From NCBI GenBank assembly GCA_033765305.1, contig JANRID010000050.1, positions 1 to 64,000 on the forward strand: DNA of 64,000 nt, given 5' to 3'. Both the position numbers and the translations under genes were made by a program. Position 1 is the stretch's first letter, and every line of letters begins with the position of its first letter. Below are positions 25,460 to 32,640 of the stretch, one piece after another. The notes beneath the pieces were generated by a model, which was not told the DNA's origin, did no database searches, and saw only the letters and a list, made by a program, of their open reading frames with translations. This stretch comes from RDXT01 sp033765305 (GTDB lineage Bacteria > Bacteroidota > Bacteroidia > J057).

Positions 25460-26761
25460 ATGCCCAGCATCAGCCTCACCGCCGCAGCCAATGGCTGCTG
25501 GCTCGACTCCCTGCCCAGGCAGGAATGGTACCTCTACTTCGAGATCCAGGGTGCCGACGCGCCGCCTTCCGAGCAGCGTGTGCCCCTCAACCTCGCCCTC
25601 GTGCTCGACCGCAGCGGCTCGATGCAGGGCGAGAAGATTGCCTATGTCCGGCAGGCTGCGGCCTTCGTCGTGGACCACCTCGGCGCGGAAGATACCTTCG
25701 CGCTGGTGCAGTATGACAGCGTCATCGATGTGCTCAGCCCCGCCGCGCGGGTGCAGGACAAGGCCGCGCTCAAGCGCCAGATCCAGACTATCGAGGCCCG
25801 CGACAGCACCAACCTCAGCGGCGGCATGCTCGAGGGCTTCAGCCAGGCGATGAGCCGGAAGGAGCCCAACCGCGTCAACCGCGTGCTGCTGCTCACCGAT
25901 GGCCTCGCGAATCAGGGAGTAACGGACCCCGGCCAGCTCCGCAAACTCGCGCAGGACAAGTTCCGCCAGGAAGGCATCGGGGTGTCCACCTTCGGCGTGG
26001 GCGCCGACTTCAACGAGGAGCTGCTCATGGGCCTCGCCGAGTACGGCGGCGGCAACTACTACTTCATCGCCAATCCCGACGAGATCCCCGGCATCTTCCA
26101 GCGCGAGCTGGCCGGCCTGCTCACGGTCGTGGCCCAGCAGGCGGTCCTGACGGTTTCCCTCGGCGATACCGGCCTGCGCTGCGAGCAGGTGTACGGCTAT
26201 CCGGGCGAGATTTCCGCCCATTCGGTCCGGGTGAATTTCAACGACGTCTTCGCCGGCGAGAAAAAGGCTGTGCTGCTCAAGCTCGTGGCGGATGCTCCGC
26301 TGATGCAGGCGGCGCTGTCGTTTCAGGCGGAGCTGACCTATGTGGATGCCCTGCAGGGCTTCGCGTCCGCAGCGGAGCGCCGGACGCTGGAGATGCGCCG
26401 CGCTGCCAGCCAGCAGGACTACGACCAGGCGCTCGATCCGCTGCTCGCGGAGCAGACGGTCCTCTTCCTGGCGGTGGCCTGGTACGAGCAGGCGCAGGCC
26501 CATGCCGACCGCCGCGACTTCAAGGCCGCAAATGCGGTGGCGCTTCAGGCCAAGGCCTACCTGGAAGGCTATTTCAGCAGCCACGCGCCCAGCAAGGAGC
26601 TGAGCCGCCTGTACAACAAGCTCCTCCAATACGAAAAGCTGCTGGAGGAAATGCCGGCGATGGATGTGCAGATGTTCCACTCGTCGAGCAAGGCCGCCAA
26701 GTATGCAGCCTACTTGCGCCGCTCGAAGCGGAGCTACGACGACGAGAACGACAACACCTGA
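25460..26761 (+). CDS. VWA-domain protein
   Basis: The 433-residue protein has a complete von Willebrand A domain. It shows the MIDAS motif DRSGS (50-54), the conserved threonine in DSTNLSGG (about 116) and LLTDG (about 138-142). Such domains bind Mg2+ and protein partners. A second beta-sandwich domain follows (about 230-330), then a helical C-terminus with a basic tail. The arrangement of VWA followed by a beta domain and helical tail is like Ca-activated-chloride-channel-type bacterial VWA proteins of unknown role. No signal peptide is seen from ATG 25460. An in-frame ATG at 25370 would add 30 residues without VWA similarity. It stands alone, with higher GC than the preceding membrane genes. 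Confidence 0.85.
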   Translation: MPSISLTAAANGCWLDSLPRQEWYLYFEIQGADAPPSEQRVPLNLALVLDRSGSMQGEKIAYVRQAAAFVVDHLGAEDTFALVQYDSVIDVLSPAARVQDKAALKRQIQTIEARDSTNLSGGMLEGFSQAMSRKEPNRVNRVLLLTDGLANQGVTDPGQLRKLAQDKFRQEGIGVSTFGVGADFNEELLMGLAEYGGGNYYFIANPDEIPGIFQRELAGLLTVVAQQAVLTVSLGDTGLRCEQVYGYPGEISAHSVRVNFNDVFAGEKKAVLLKLVADAPLMQAALSFQAELTYVDALQGFASAAERRTLEMRRAASQQDYDQALDPLLAEQTVLFLAVAWYEQAQAHADRRDFKAANAVALQAKAYLEGYFSSHAPSKELSRLYNKLLQYEKLLEEMPAMDVQMFHSSSKAAKYAAYLRRSKRSYDDENDNT

Positions 26762-26902
26762 CAGGCGTCGGCCTGGAAGCACAGCGGGCGGAGGGCGACC
26801 TTCGTCCGCTGCGCGTTTGGGGGCCGGCGCAGCTCCGTGAAACTCCGTGCCTTCGTGTCTTTGTGTGAAAATGATGCCCACGCCCCGACAAGGCCGAGGC
26901 CG

Positions 26903-27242
26903 TCAAGGTTCTTCCCGATTGAACGTCCCGCTTGTGAGGGGCCAAAGTTGGAAAATCACCACTTTTTGCGCCTCCTCATAAACCTTGTATATCAAAAGAT
27001 AAGGAAACCTTCTTGCATAAGCCTTGCTATCTGGTTCGGCCATTAGCTGATGTCCTCGAATATTCAAGTCTTTTTTTGATCTGCGCCTGCCAGACTGCGG
27101 CATTCGCAAGACTCGTTCGATGGTGTCATCGTAAGCCGTGAGGAAATCAGCCCGCTCCGCTTGAGAACCGCAACGCATAATACTGGATCGCGGCATCTAT
27201 TTCCGCTGCCGCATCCAGGGTCAGTTCATATACATACCCCAT
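26903..27242 (-). pseudogene. ParE/RelE-type toxin with a frameshift
   Basis: The reading begins at ATG 27242-27240, overlapping the antitoxin stop as TGATG. It reads MGYVYELTLDAAAEIDAAIQ then YYALR, the first helix and strand of a ParE toxin. About 25 codons in, this frame ends in TGA. The next frame carries the rest: GSQAERADFLTAYDDTIERV, MPQSGRRRSKKDLNIRGHQL, then RRFPYLLIYKVYEEAQKVVI. One base change around 27175-27195 separates the two. The toxin is therefore probably dead, unless frameshifting rescues it. ParE acts on gyrase and RelE on ribosome-bound mRNA; which applies here is unclear. Confidence 0.75.
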
Positions 27243-27496
27243 CAGCCCCCGTACTTCTTGCGCAGCTCTTCCCGAAAATCGCTCCCGCTCAGGGTAATTG
27301 CTTTTCCTGCTTCATAGGCATTTATCCTGCTAAGCACTTCCGCCTCCTCCTGTTCAGAAAGCATACCATCGCGCGGAGATTCTGTCCATTGCTCGTAGGA
27401 CAGCAACTGGCTTAAAGCCGCAACCAGGGCAAGCTGCTCCTGAGGAGTCAGGGCTCTGGCTTTTAACAGTGCTTCTTGAAATGCTTTGCTCATCAC
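27242..27496 (-). CDS. Antitoxin paired with the ParE-like toxin
   Basis: The 84-residue protein (or 83 from the second methionine) is small and acidic, with MSKAFQEALLKARALTPQEQ and a C-terminal half rich in charged residues (LSEQEEAEVLSRINAYEAGK). This matches addiction-module antitoxins of the type often annotated as putative addiction module component. Its TGA overlaps the toxin ATG by one base, so the two are translationally coupled. The frame is intact although the toxin is broken. It probably represses its own promoter, as most such antitoxins do (family knowledge). Confidence 0.65.
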   Translation of the reverse strand: MMSKAFQEALLKARALTPQEQLALVAALSQLLSYEQWTESPRDGMLSEQEEAEVLSRINAYEAGKAITLSGSDFREELRKKYGG

Positions 27497-27552
27497 TCAG
27501 CGTGTTGACCCTTTCTAATATACAAAGAAATCTCAGCATGTAATCTGAGCTT

Positions 27553-27696
27553 TCAGCAAACCTGCAGTTTATCACCCCGCATGACTGCCATCTTCCGCTG
27601 GCCAGCCGGCGCATCTCCGTGAAACTTTTCGTACCCCTTCTCTTCGGGGAATCTGCTGCTTCTGACCGGAATGTTTTCGTTCGCCAGCAGTTTCAT
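27553..27696 (-). pseudogene. Truncated DUF5615 PIN-like toxin
   Basis: MKLLANENIPVRSSRFPEEK, then GYEKF, matches the start of DUF5615 PIN-like nucleases (usual form MKLLANENFP followed by LRERGYD). After about 25 residues the similarity disappears, and the frame stops at residue 47. The family normally runs about 110-120 residues with further acidic catalytic positions. The ATG overlaps the DUF433 stop as ATGA, the standard order in this toxin-antitoxin family. The gene has lost most of its catalytic domain. Confidence 0.65.
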
Positions 27697-27935
27697 GCGC
27701 TTCGTTTGCTGACCGGAAACAATAACCCGTCCTGCAGGCTGTCCAACGCATAGGCAAACAATGCCTGGATATCATGTGCCTGGAGCCTGGGGTAGTTCGC
27801 CAGCAGGTCTTCCGTTGTCCAGCCGCTGGCCAGCCGCTCCAGCAGAAACTCAACAGAGAGGCGGGTGCCTTTGATCACGGGCTTGCCCGTCAGCACCTGG
27901 GGGTCGCTATGGATTCGTTCGTGCCAGTTGATCAT
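27693..27935 (-). CDS. DUF433-family antitoxin
   Basis: The 80-residue protein reads INWHERIHSDPQVLTGKPVI and KGTRLSVEFLLERLASGWT, the core of DUF433 (VapB-like, MerR-type fold). The motif 'I..dP.v..GkPvikGTRi.Ve.ll..la.G.t.edll..yP.l' is almost complete. It is normally paired with a DUF5615 nuclease, and here it overlaps the remnant of one by four bases. The antitoxin is complete. Start ATG 27935 is the only one fitting the family. Confidence 0.85.
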   Translation of the reverse strand: MINWHERIHSDPQVLTGKPVIKGTRLSVEFLLERLASGWTTEDLLANYPRLQAHDIQALFAYALDSLQDGLLFPVSKRSA

Positions 27936-28002
27936 GGTCTGTTTGTTTTGCAGAAACAAGTGTTGGCTTGCCTGTTTTGTATGATGGGCAAGATACGCTT
28001 TT

Positions 28003-28578
28003 TCACGCCCACACCACGCCCCGGTACAGATCCCGCATCGCGATTTCAGCGTCCATAGTGGGGAGGCTGATGGCTGTTTCCAATCCCTCGTAGGCCCGGA
28101 ACTGCCACAGGCCGCTTTCGTCGCGGGAAAACACTTCGACCAGGGGCTGCTTCTGCGAGATGAGCACGTAGTCGCGCAGGGAGGCCAGGGTGCGGTAGAG
28201 CCGGAATTTTTCGCCCCGGTCATAGGCTTCGGTGCTTTCGGAGAGCACCTCGGCAATCAGCACGGGATTCACAAGGGCGTCGGGATCCAGGGGCGAGTAC
28301 TGCTCCGGGCCGCAGACTACTGCCGCTTCGGGATAGAGGAAGCAGTCCTCCGCTTCGATGCGGATGCGCAGATCGCCGTTAAAAGCAGTACAGCCGCAGC
28401 GGGCCTCATGGGCAGACAAGGCAGCCCCAAAATTAAGGCCCAAACGGGCATGGTTGCGTGTGCCGCCTGCCATCGCAGACCGCTCGCCCCGGCGGTACTC
28501 ATGCCGGACCTCGGCGCTGCGCTCCAGCTCCAGGTAGTCGGCCACGCTCAGGCGAAGGCTTACGGCTGCTTCTCCCAT
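28003..28578 (-). CDS. Uma2-family (DUF820) PD-(D/E)XK protein
   Basis: The 191-residue protein has the Uma2 layout: an N-terminal LSVADYLELERSAEVRHEYR, then RNHARLGLNFGAAL, FNGDLRIRIE, the catalytic-region strand FLYPEAAVVCG (about 100) and LIAEVLSESTEAYDRGEKF (about 125-143). In most members the strand reads YPDVVVVCG; here glutamate stands in place of aspartate. Uma2 proteins carry a restriction-endonuclease-like fold, are often present in many copies, and their targets are unknown. It lies 67 bases upstream of the DUF433 pair on the same strand. Confidence 0.85.
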   Translation of the reverse strand: MGEAAVSLRLSVADYLELERSAEVRHEYRRGERSAMAGGTRNHARLGLNFGAALSAHEARCGCTAFNGDLRIRIEAEDCFLYPEAAVVCGPEQYSPLDPDALVNPVLIAEVLSESTEAYDRGEKFRLYRTLASLRDYVLISQKQPLVEVFSRDESGLWQFRAYEGLETAISLPTMDAEIAMRDLYRGVVWA

Positions 28579-28637
28579 AGGATGATTCTTTGAGGGAATA
28601 TACGGGTTTTTAGGGAAAAAAGCAGGGGTAGGATTGC

Positions 28638-28802
28638 TCAGCCCTGCCTAAACAGCGCATCCAGCGTAAGCTGGCTGTCCACCAGCCCTAAGCTGTAGGC
28701 GTTTTCGCGGAGGCCGAAGGGGGTGAGGGTTAGGGAAAACCAGCATCCCAACAGGATGAGCGTGAGGCTGTTGAACTGCGCAAAATGCTGACATGTTTGC
28801 AT
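28638..28802 (-). CDS. Possible 54-aa ORF or gene remnant
   Basis: The frame starts MQTCQHFAQFNSLTLILLGC and ends ENAYSLGLVDSQLTLDALFR-QG. The second half (TPFGLRENAYSLGLVDSQLT) looks like folded-protein sequence and may be the C-terminus of a lost gene. Nothing was recognised. The rest of 28579-28999 is the tandem repeat. Confidence 0.25.
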   Translation of the reverse strand: MQTCQHFAQFNSLTLILLGCWFSLTLTPFGLRENAYSLGLVDSQLTLDALFRQG

Positions 28803-28838
28803 TCAAAAAAAGCAAAATGCCATTAGAATTGGGTTGCT

Positions 28839-28954
28839 CGCGGAATCTGCCCTTTTTGACCCACATTCCGCGAGCATTCAAGTCGAACCTTCGCGGAATC
28901 TGCCCCTTTTGACCCACATTCCGCGAGTATTCAAGCCGAACCTTCGCGGAATCT
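28839..28954. repeat. 53-bp tandem repeat carrying CGCGGAAT/ATTCCGCG dyads
   Basis: Units begin at 28839, 28892 and 28945, giving two full copies and the first ten bases of a third. Each unit contains CGCGGAAT and, 18 bases later, its inverted complement ATTCCGCG, followed by CGAACCTT-type sequence. The copies differ at only a few positions. The repeat lies between a possible ORF remnant and xisI. Confidence 0.85.
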
Positions 28955-28999
28955 CCGCCGAATGCCGGGGGCCGGTCCGGGCCGCATCGGGCATTCTGC

Positions 29000-29344
29000 T
29001 CAGCCCTGCGCAAACTCCGGCAGGGCGCTCCGGCGGTAGGGCGCGTGGTAGCCCAGCACGATCTGATGCTTGGGAATGCCCGCATCGGCCAGCATCAGCG
29101 CAATCCGCAGGTCGGTGCCGTCGTGCTGCACCCAGACCTTGCCGTCGGGCTTCACGTCGATATGGGCGAAGGGGCTGTATTCGCGCCGGATCGCAGGCTC
29201 CCAGCCGACGGAAAAGAGCAGGTAGTGGCCGCGCTCGTCGTCGATGATGACCTGCGTCTCGATCGGGTCCTCCGGCGGGATCAGCGAGGCGATGTACTCG
29301 ATCACCTGCCGGGCTGCTTGTTTGTAGGCGGTTATCTGATCCAT
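29000..29344 (-). CDS. xisI: XisI-like protein
   Basis: The 114-residue product matches XisI (fdxN excision controlling factor): YKQAARQVIEYIASLIP near the start, QVIIDDERGHYLLFSVGWEP (about 31-50), HIDVKPDGKVWVQHDGTDL (about 61-79), and ADAGIPKHQIVLGYHAPYRR. XisH and XisI were first found with the fdxN element of heterocystous cyanobacteria, but most copies elsewhere have no known excision role. The gene overlaps xisH by 13 bases, so translation is coupled. Confidence 0.9.
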   Translation of the reverse strand: MDQITAYKQAARQVIEYIASLIPPEDPIETQVIIDDERGHYLLFSVGWEPAIRREYSPFAHIDVKPDGKVWVQHDGTDLRIALMLADAGIPKHQIVLGYHAPYRRSALPEFAQG

Positions 29345-29742
29345 TGGTGTATAGCCGATTGGCCGATGTCATAGATGATCAGCCGGATTTCATACGCATG
29401 CAGAACCTGCTGAAAGAATTGATCGTCAAAAAAGTCCTCGTAATAATCCCGCGGAATGGCGAGGAACAGCATCCGTTCGGGCTCTTTTTGCGCCAGGGCG
29501 AATTTATACAGCATAAACTGGCCCAATGCATCCTCGAAGCCAGTGATTCCGGAAACGCTCGTAAAGCTTTTGATTTCTACGGCAATCCGTTCGGCACCGC
29601 GTTCCGCGCCCAGCAGTTCCGCTCCGAGATCGATAAAGCCTTTCCTGCGCCCCATCCGGATGAAATAGGGGTCGTGGGTGATGCGCCATCCTTCCTGTTC
29701 GAGCGCATTCCGTACCAGGCTGTGATACGTGTCTTTCTGCAT
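29332..29742 (-). CDS. xisH: XisH-like endonuclease-fold protein
   Basis: The 136-residue product starts MQKDTYHSLVRNALEQEGWR and continues GFIDLGAELLGAERGAERIA then VEIKSF. The D-x(n)-E-x-K pattern is typical of the PD-(D/E)XK fold of XisH. The C-terminal part (YEIRLIIYDIGQSAIHQWIR) also fits the family. It is the first gene of the xisHI pair. TATATTCG upstream resembles a -7 box but is imperfect. Its role here is unknown. Confidence 0.9.
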   Translation of the reverse strand: MQKDTYHSLVRNALEQEGWRITHDPYFIRMGRRKGFIDLGAELLGAERGAERIAVEIKSFTSVSGITGFEDALGQFMLYKFALAQKEPERMLFLAIPRDYYEDFFDDQFFQQVLHAYEIRLIIYDIGQSAIHQWIR

Positions 29743-29806
29743 AATACTTGCCCGAATATACGAAAAACCGCGCTGTTATGCGAATGCACTCTCTATTATA
29801 CGCAGA

Positions 29807-29835
29807 ATCCCCGCCAGCGGTTTGCCGGCGGGGAT
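29807..29835 (-). terminator. Hairpin after nagB-lmbE
   Basis: ATCCCCGCC and GGCGGGGAT form a perfect 9-bp stem with an 11-base loop, 22 bases after the stop codon of the minus-strand gene. No strong T-run follows. Confidence 0.55.
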
Positions 29836-29856
29836 CTTGACAGTCAGGCATTCCGC

Positions 29857-31770
29857 TCAGAAATGATACCGCACAAATGCCTCGATCGCTTCGTACTCGG
29901 GCAGGCCGAGGCGGTCGTAGGCGCGGGCGGTGTCGCGGTTGCGGTCCTCGGCGCGCTGCCAGAACTCGCGGGGATCGCTGCCGGGGAATACGGCGCTGTC
30001 CTTCTGCGACTGGTGCTTGAAGACCGCCTCGCGCTTGCGGCTGAGCTCCAGCGGGCTGATGGGCACCGCCATTTCGATGTCTTCCACCCCCCACTCCTGC
30101 CAGGCGCCCCGGTAGAGCCATACCCAGCAGTCCTTCGCCCAGTCTTCGGCCTTCACCCGCTCCAGAGCCCTGAAAATGGCATCCAGGCACACGCGGTGCG
30201 TGCCGTGCGGGTCCGAGAGGTCGCCGGCGGCATAGATCTGGTGGGGCTTGATCCGGCGGATCAGCTCCTCGACGATGCGCACATCCTCCTCGCCGATGGG
30301 CTTCTTCTTCACCTGGCCCGTTTCGTAGAAGGGCATGTCGAGGAAATGGGCGTTTTCATCGGGAATGCCCACGTAGCGGCAGGCCGCCTTGGCCTCGCCG
30401 CGGCGGATCATGCCTTTGATGTACTGGATCTCGCGGGTATCGGGCTGTCCGGGCCGCTTGGCAGCCAGATAGGCGCGGCTGTCCTGGTAGAGCTTCTCGA
30501 TCTCCGTCTCGCCCTTGCCGACGAGGTGGCTGAAATCCAGGGCAAAGTCGATGAAGCGGATGGCGTCGTGGTCAAATACGGCGATGTTGCCGGAGGTCTG
30601 GTACGCGACATGCACCTCGTGCCCCTGGTCCACGAGGCGGATGAAGGTGCCGCCCATCGAGATGACGTCATCGTCGGGGTGGGGGCTGAAGAGCAGCACG
30701 CGCTTGGGGAAGGGGCTGCGCCGCTCCGGACGGCTGGAGTCGTCGGCATCGGGCTTGCCGCCGGGCCAGCCGGTGATGGTGCGCTGGAGCTGGTTGAACA
30801 CCTTGATGTTGATGCCGTAGGCCGGGCCGTGGTCCGCGATCAGGTCGCCCATGCCGTGCTCGTTGTAGTCGTGGTCGGTGAGCTTGAGGATGGGCTTCTG
30901 CACCTGCCCGCAGAGCCAGATGACGGCCTTGCGGATCAGCTTGTCGTCCCAGTCGCAGGGCCCCACCAGCCAGGGCGCCTTGAAGCGGGTCAGTTCGGCG
31001 GCAGCGGCCTGGTCGAGGACAAACTGCGTGTTGGGGTGGCGCTGGAGGAAGGTGGCGGGCACCTTGTCGCTGATGTCGCCTTCCACCGCTTCGCGGATGA
31101 CGCGGGCCTTGCCCTCGCCCCAGGCCATGAGAATCACGGCCTTGGACTCCATGATCGTGCCGACCCCCATCGTGATGGCGCGGCGCGGGACATTGTCCTC
31201 GTGGAAGAAGTCGCTGGCCGCGTCGCGGATCGTGATCTGGTCCAGGGCGATGAGGCGGGTGCGGGAATTGATCGGCGAGCCGGGCTCGTTGAAGCCGATG
31301 TGGCCCGTGCGGCCCACGCCCAGGAGCTGCAGGTCGATGCCGCCCGCTTCCTGAATCCGGGCCTCGTAGGCCTTGCAGTATTCGGCCAGCTGCTCGGGCC
31401 TCAGGGAGCCGTCGGGGATGTGCACATTCGCCCGGTCGATGTCGATATGGTTGAACAGGTACTCGCCCATGAAGCGCACATAGCTCTGGAGCGCGTCGGG
31501 CTGCATGGGGTAATACTCGTCCAGGTTGAAGGTCATGACGTTGCGGAAGCTCAGGCCTTCTTCGCGGTGCAGGCGCACCAGCTCGTTGTACACGCCGGTA
31601 GGGGTGGAGCCGGTGGCGAGGCCCAGGACGGCCATTTCGCCCTTGCTGTGCTTGTGGCGGATCAGATCGGCGATCTGGCGGGCCACTTCGCGGGAGGCGT
31701 CGCGGGAGCTGCCGAAGACGCGGGTGGGGATCTTTTCGTACTGGTGCACGTCGGGAAACAGCGAGATCAT
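29857..31770 (-). CDS. nagB: Glucosamine-6-phosphate deaminase fused to a PIG-L/LmbE deacetylase-like domain
   Basis: The 637-residue protein has NagB in residues 1-260: GLATGSTPTGVYNEL (about 50-64), FNLDEYYPMQPD (about 80-91), GVGRTGHIGFNEPGS (about 151-165) and TMGVGTIM. This domain converts glucosamine-6-phosphate to fructose-6-phosphate and ammonia. Residues about 355-637 form an LmbE/PIG-L domain with the zinc motif SPHPDDDV (362-369) and DLSDPHGTHR later, so it is likely to deacetylate an N-acetylglucosamine compound. The same fusion is known in other Bacteroidota. It lies 33 bases after the deoR-type gene on the same strand, so they form an operon that probably serves amino-sugar or peptidoglycan recycling. 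Confidence 0.9.
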   Translation of the reverse strand: MISLFPDVHQYEKIPTRVFGSSRDASREVARQIADLIRHKHSKGEMAVLGLATGSTPTGVYNELVRLHREEGLSFRNVMTFNLDEYYPMQPDALQSYVRFMGEYLFNHIDIDRANVHIPDGSLRPEQLAEYCKAYEARIQEAGGIDLQLLGVGRTGHIGFNEPGSPINSRTRLIALDQITIRDAASDFFHEDNVPRRAITMGVGTIMESKAVILMAWGEGKARVIREAVEGDISDKVPATFLQRHPNTQFVLDQAAAAELTRFKAPWLVGPCDWDDKLIRKAVIWLCGQVQKPILKLTDHDYNEHGMGDLIADHGPAYGINIKVFNQLQRTITGWPGGKPDADDSSRPERRSPFPKRVLLFSPHPDDDVISMGGTFIRLVDQGHEVHVAYQTSGNIAVFDHDAIRFIDFALDFSHLVGKGETEIEKLYQDSRAYLAAKRPGQPDTREIQYIKGMIRRGEAKAACRYVGIPDENAHFLDMPFYETGQVKKKPIGEEDVRIVEELIRRIKPHQIYAAGDLSDPHGTHRVCLDAIFRALERVKAEDWAKDCWVWLYRGAWQEWGVEDIEMAVPISPLELSRKREAVFKHQSQKDSAVFPGSDPREFWQRAEDRNRDTARAYDRLGLPEYEAIEAFVRYHF

Positions 31771-31803
31771 GTAGCAGGGTATTGAGGGTGAGGTACTTGG
31801 GGA

Positions 31804-32553
31804 TTATCCGATGTCGATGCCGAGGGCGGCGAAGGGGGCTGCCAGCGGATCGCGGCGGCCGGGCGTCGTCACGAGGGTGGTCAGCTTGCGGGGCTCCGCC
31901 ACAATGTAGGGCTGGGCCATGCCGAGCTTGGCCGTGATGGCCAGGGTCATCAGTTCCTGCGAGGCCTGCACCATCGCACGCTTGATCTGGGCTTCCTCCC
32001 AGTCGATTTCCGTAATGCCGATCTGGGGATGCACGGCGCGCGCGCCGAGGATGCAGAGGTCGGCCCGCAGCCCTGCGAGCAGGTCCAGGCCGTCCTTGCC
32101 TACGGTCACCTGGGCACTGCTGAGCAGTCGGCCGCCGAGCAGGATGGTTTCCACGCCCGGATGCTCGCTCAGCGCCGTGGCTACGGGCAGGCTGTTGGTG
32201 AATACGGTCGCTTTCAGATCCTGCGGAAACCGCCGGGCCAGCTCCAGGTTGGTCGTGCCGCCGTCCATGAGGATCACCTGCCCGCTGCGCAGGCGCACAG
32301 CCGCTTTTTCCGCCAGGCGGATCTTTTCCTCGTGGGCATACACCTCGCGCTCCTTCCAGGTGTAGGGGGAAAGCGCCGTGCTGATCGCCCCGCCGTGCAC
32401 TTTTTTGAGCAATCCCAGCTCCGCGAGTTCCTGAAGATCGCGCCGGATGGTATCTTCCGACACATCCAGCGTCCGGCTCAGGCCGAGGGTCGTCACCTTC
32501 TGCTGCTGCCGGAGCTGGCCGAGGATGCTGGCGTGCCGTTCTTCTTTGAGCAT
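31804..32553 (-). CDS. DeoR/GlpR-family sugar-responsive repressor
   Basis: From ATG 32553 the protein has 249 residues. The N-terminal winged helix is typical: KEERHASILGQLRQQQKVTT, then VSEDTIRRDLQELAELGLLK and KVHGGA (about 20-60). The sugar-phosphate-binding C-terminal part has LMDGGTTNLELARRF and VFTNSLPVATAL. Members repress sugar genes until they bind a phosphorylated sugar. Because it is the first gene of the operon with the NagB fusion, an amino-sugar phosphate is the likely effector (inference). An in-frame ATG at 32589 lies within the promoter and is rejected. Confidence 0.9.
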   Translation of the reverse strand: MLKEERHASILGQLRQQQKVTTLGLSRTLDVSEDTIRRDLQELAELGLLKKVHGGAISTALSPYTWKEREVYAHEEKIRLAEKAAVRLRSGQVILMDGGTTNLELARRFPQDLKATVFTNSLPVATALSEHPGVETILLGGRLLSSAQVTVGKDGLDLLAGLRADLCILGARAVHPQIGITEIDWEEAQIKRAMVQASQELMTLAITAKLGMAQPYIVAEPRKLTTLVTTPGRRDPLAAPFAALGIDIG

Positions 32554-32578
32554 GCTGGCTTCTTGCAGGTTTATGCGG

Positions 32579-32610
32579 CAAATATACAATCAAGGTGCGT
32601 AATTATGCAA
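32579..32610 (-). promoter_or_regulatory. Bacteroidota-type promoter of deoR-nagB
   Basis: On the minus strand TTG (32610-32608) is followed after 21 bases by TATATTTG (32586-32579), an exact TAnnTTTG box. It lies 26 bases before the chosen start of the DeoR-type gene. The spacing is at the long end of the known range. Confidence 0.6.
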
Positions 32611-32640
32611 GTTTTTGCGGAAAAATTTAGCCAATTCCGA

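Noticed and set aside
29344..31785. An 813-codon open frame antisense to nagB-lmbE
   Set aside because: It is the mirror of a strongly supported enzyme fusion and has low-complexity Ala, Val, Gly and Asp content.
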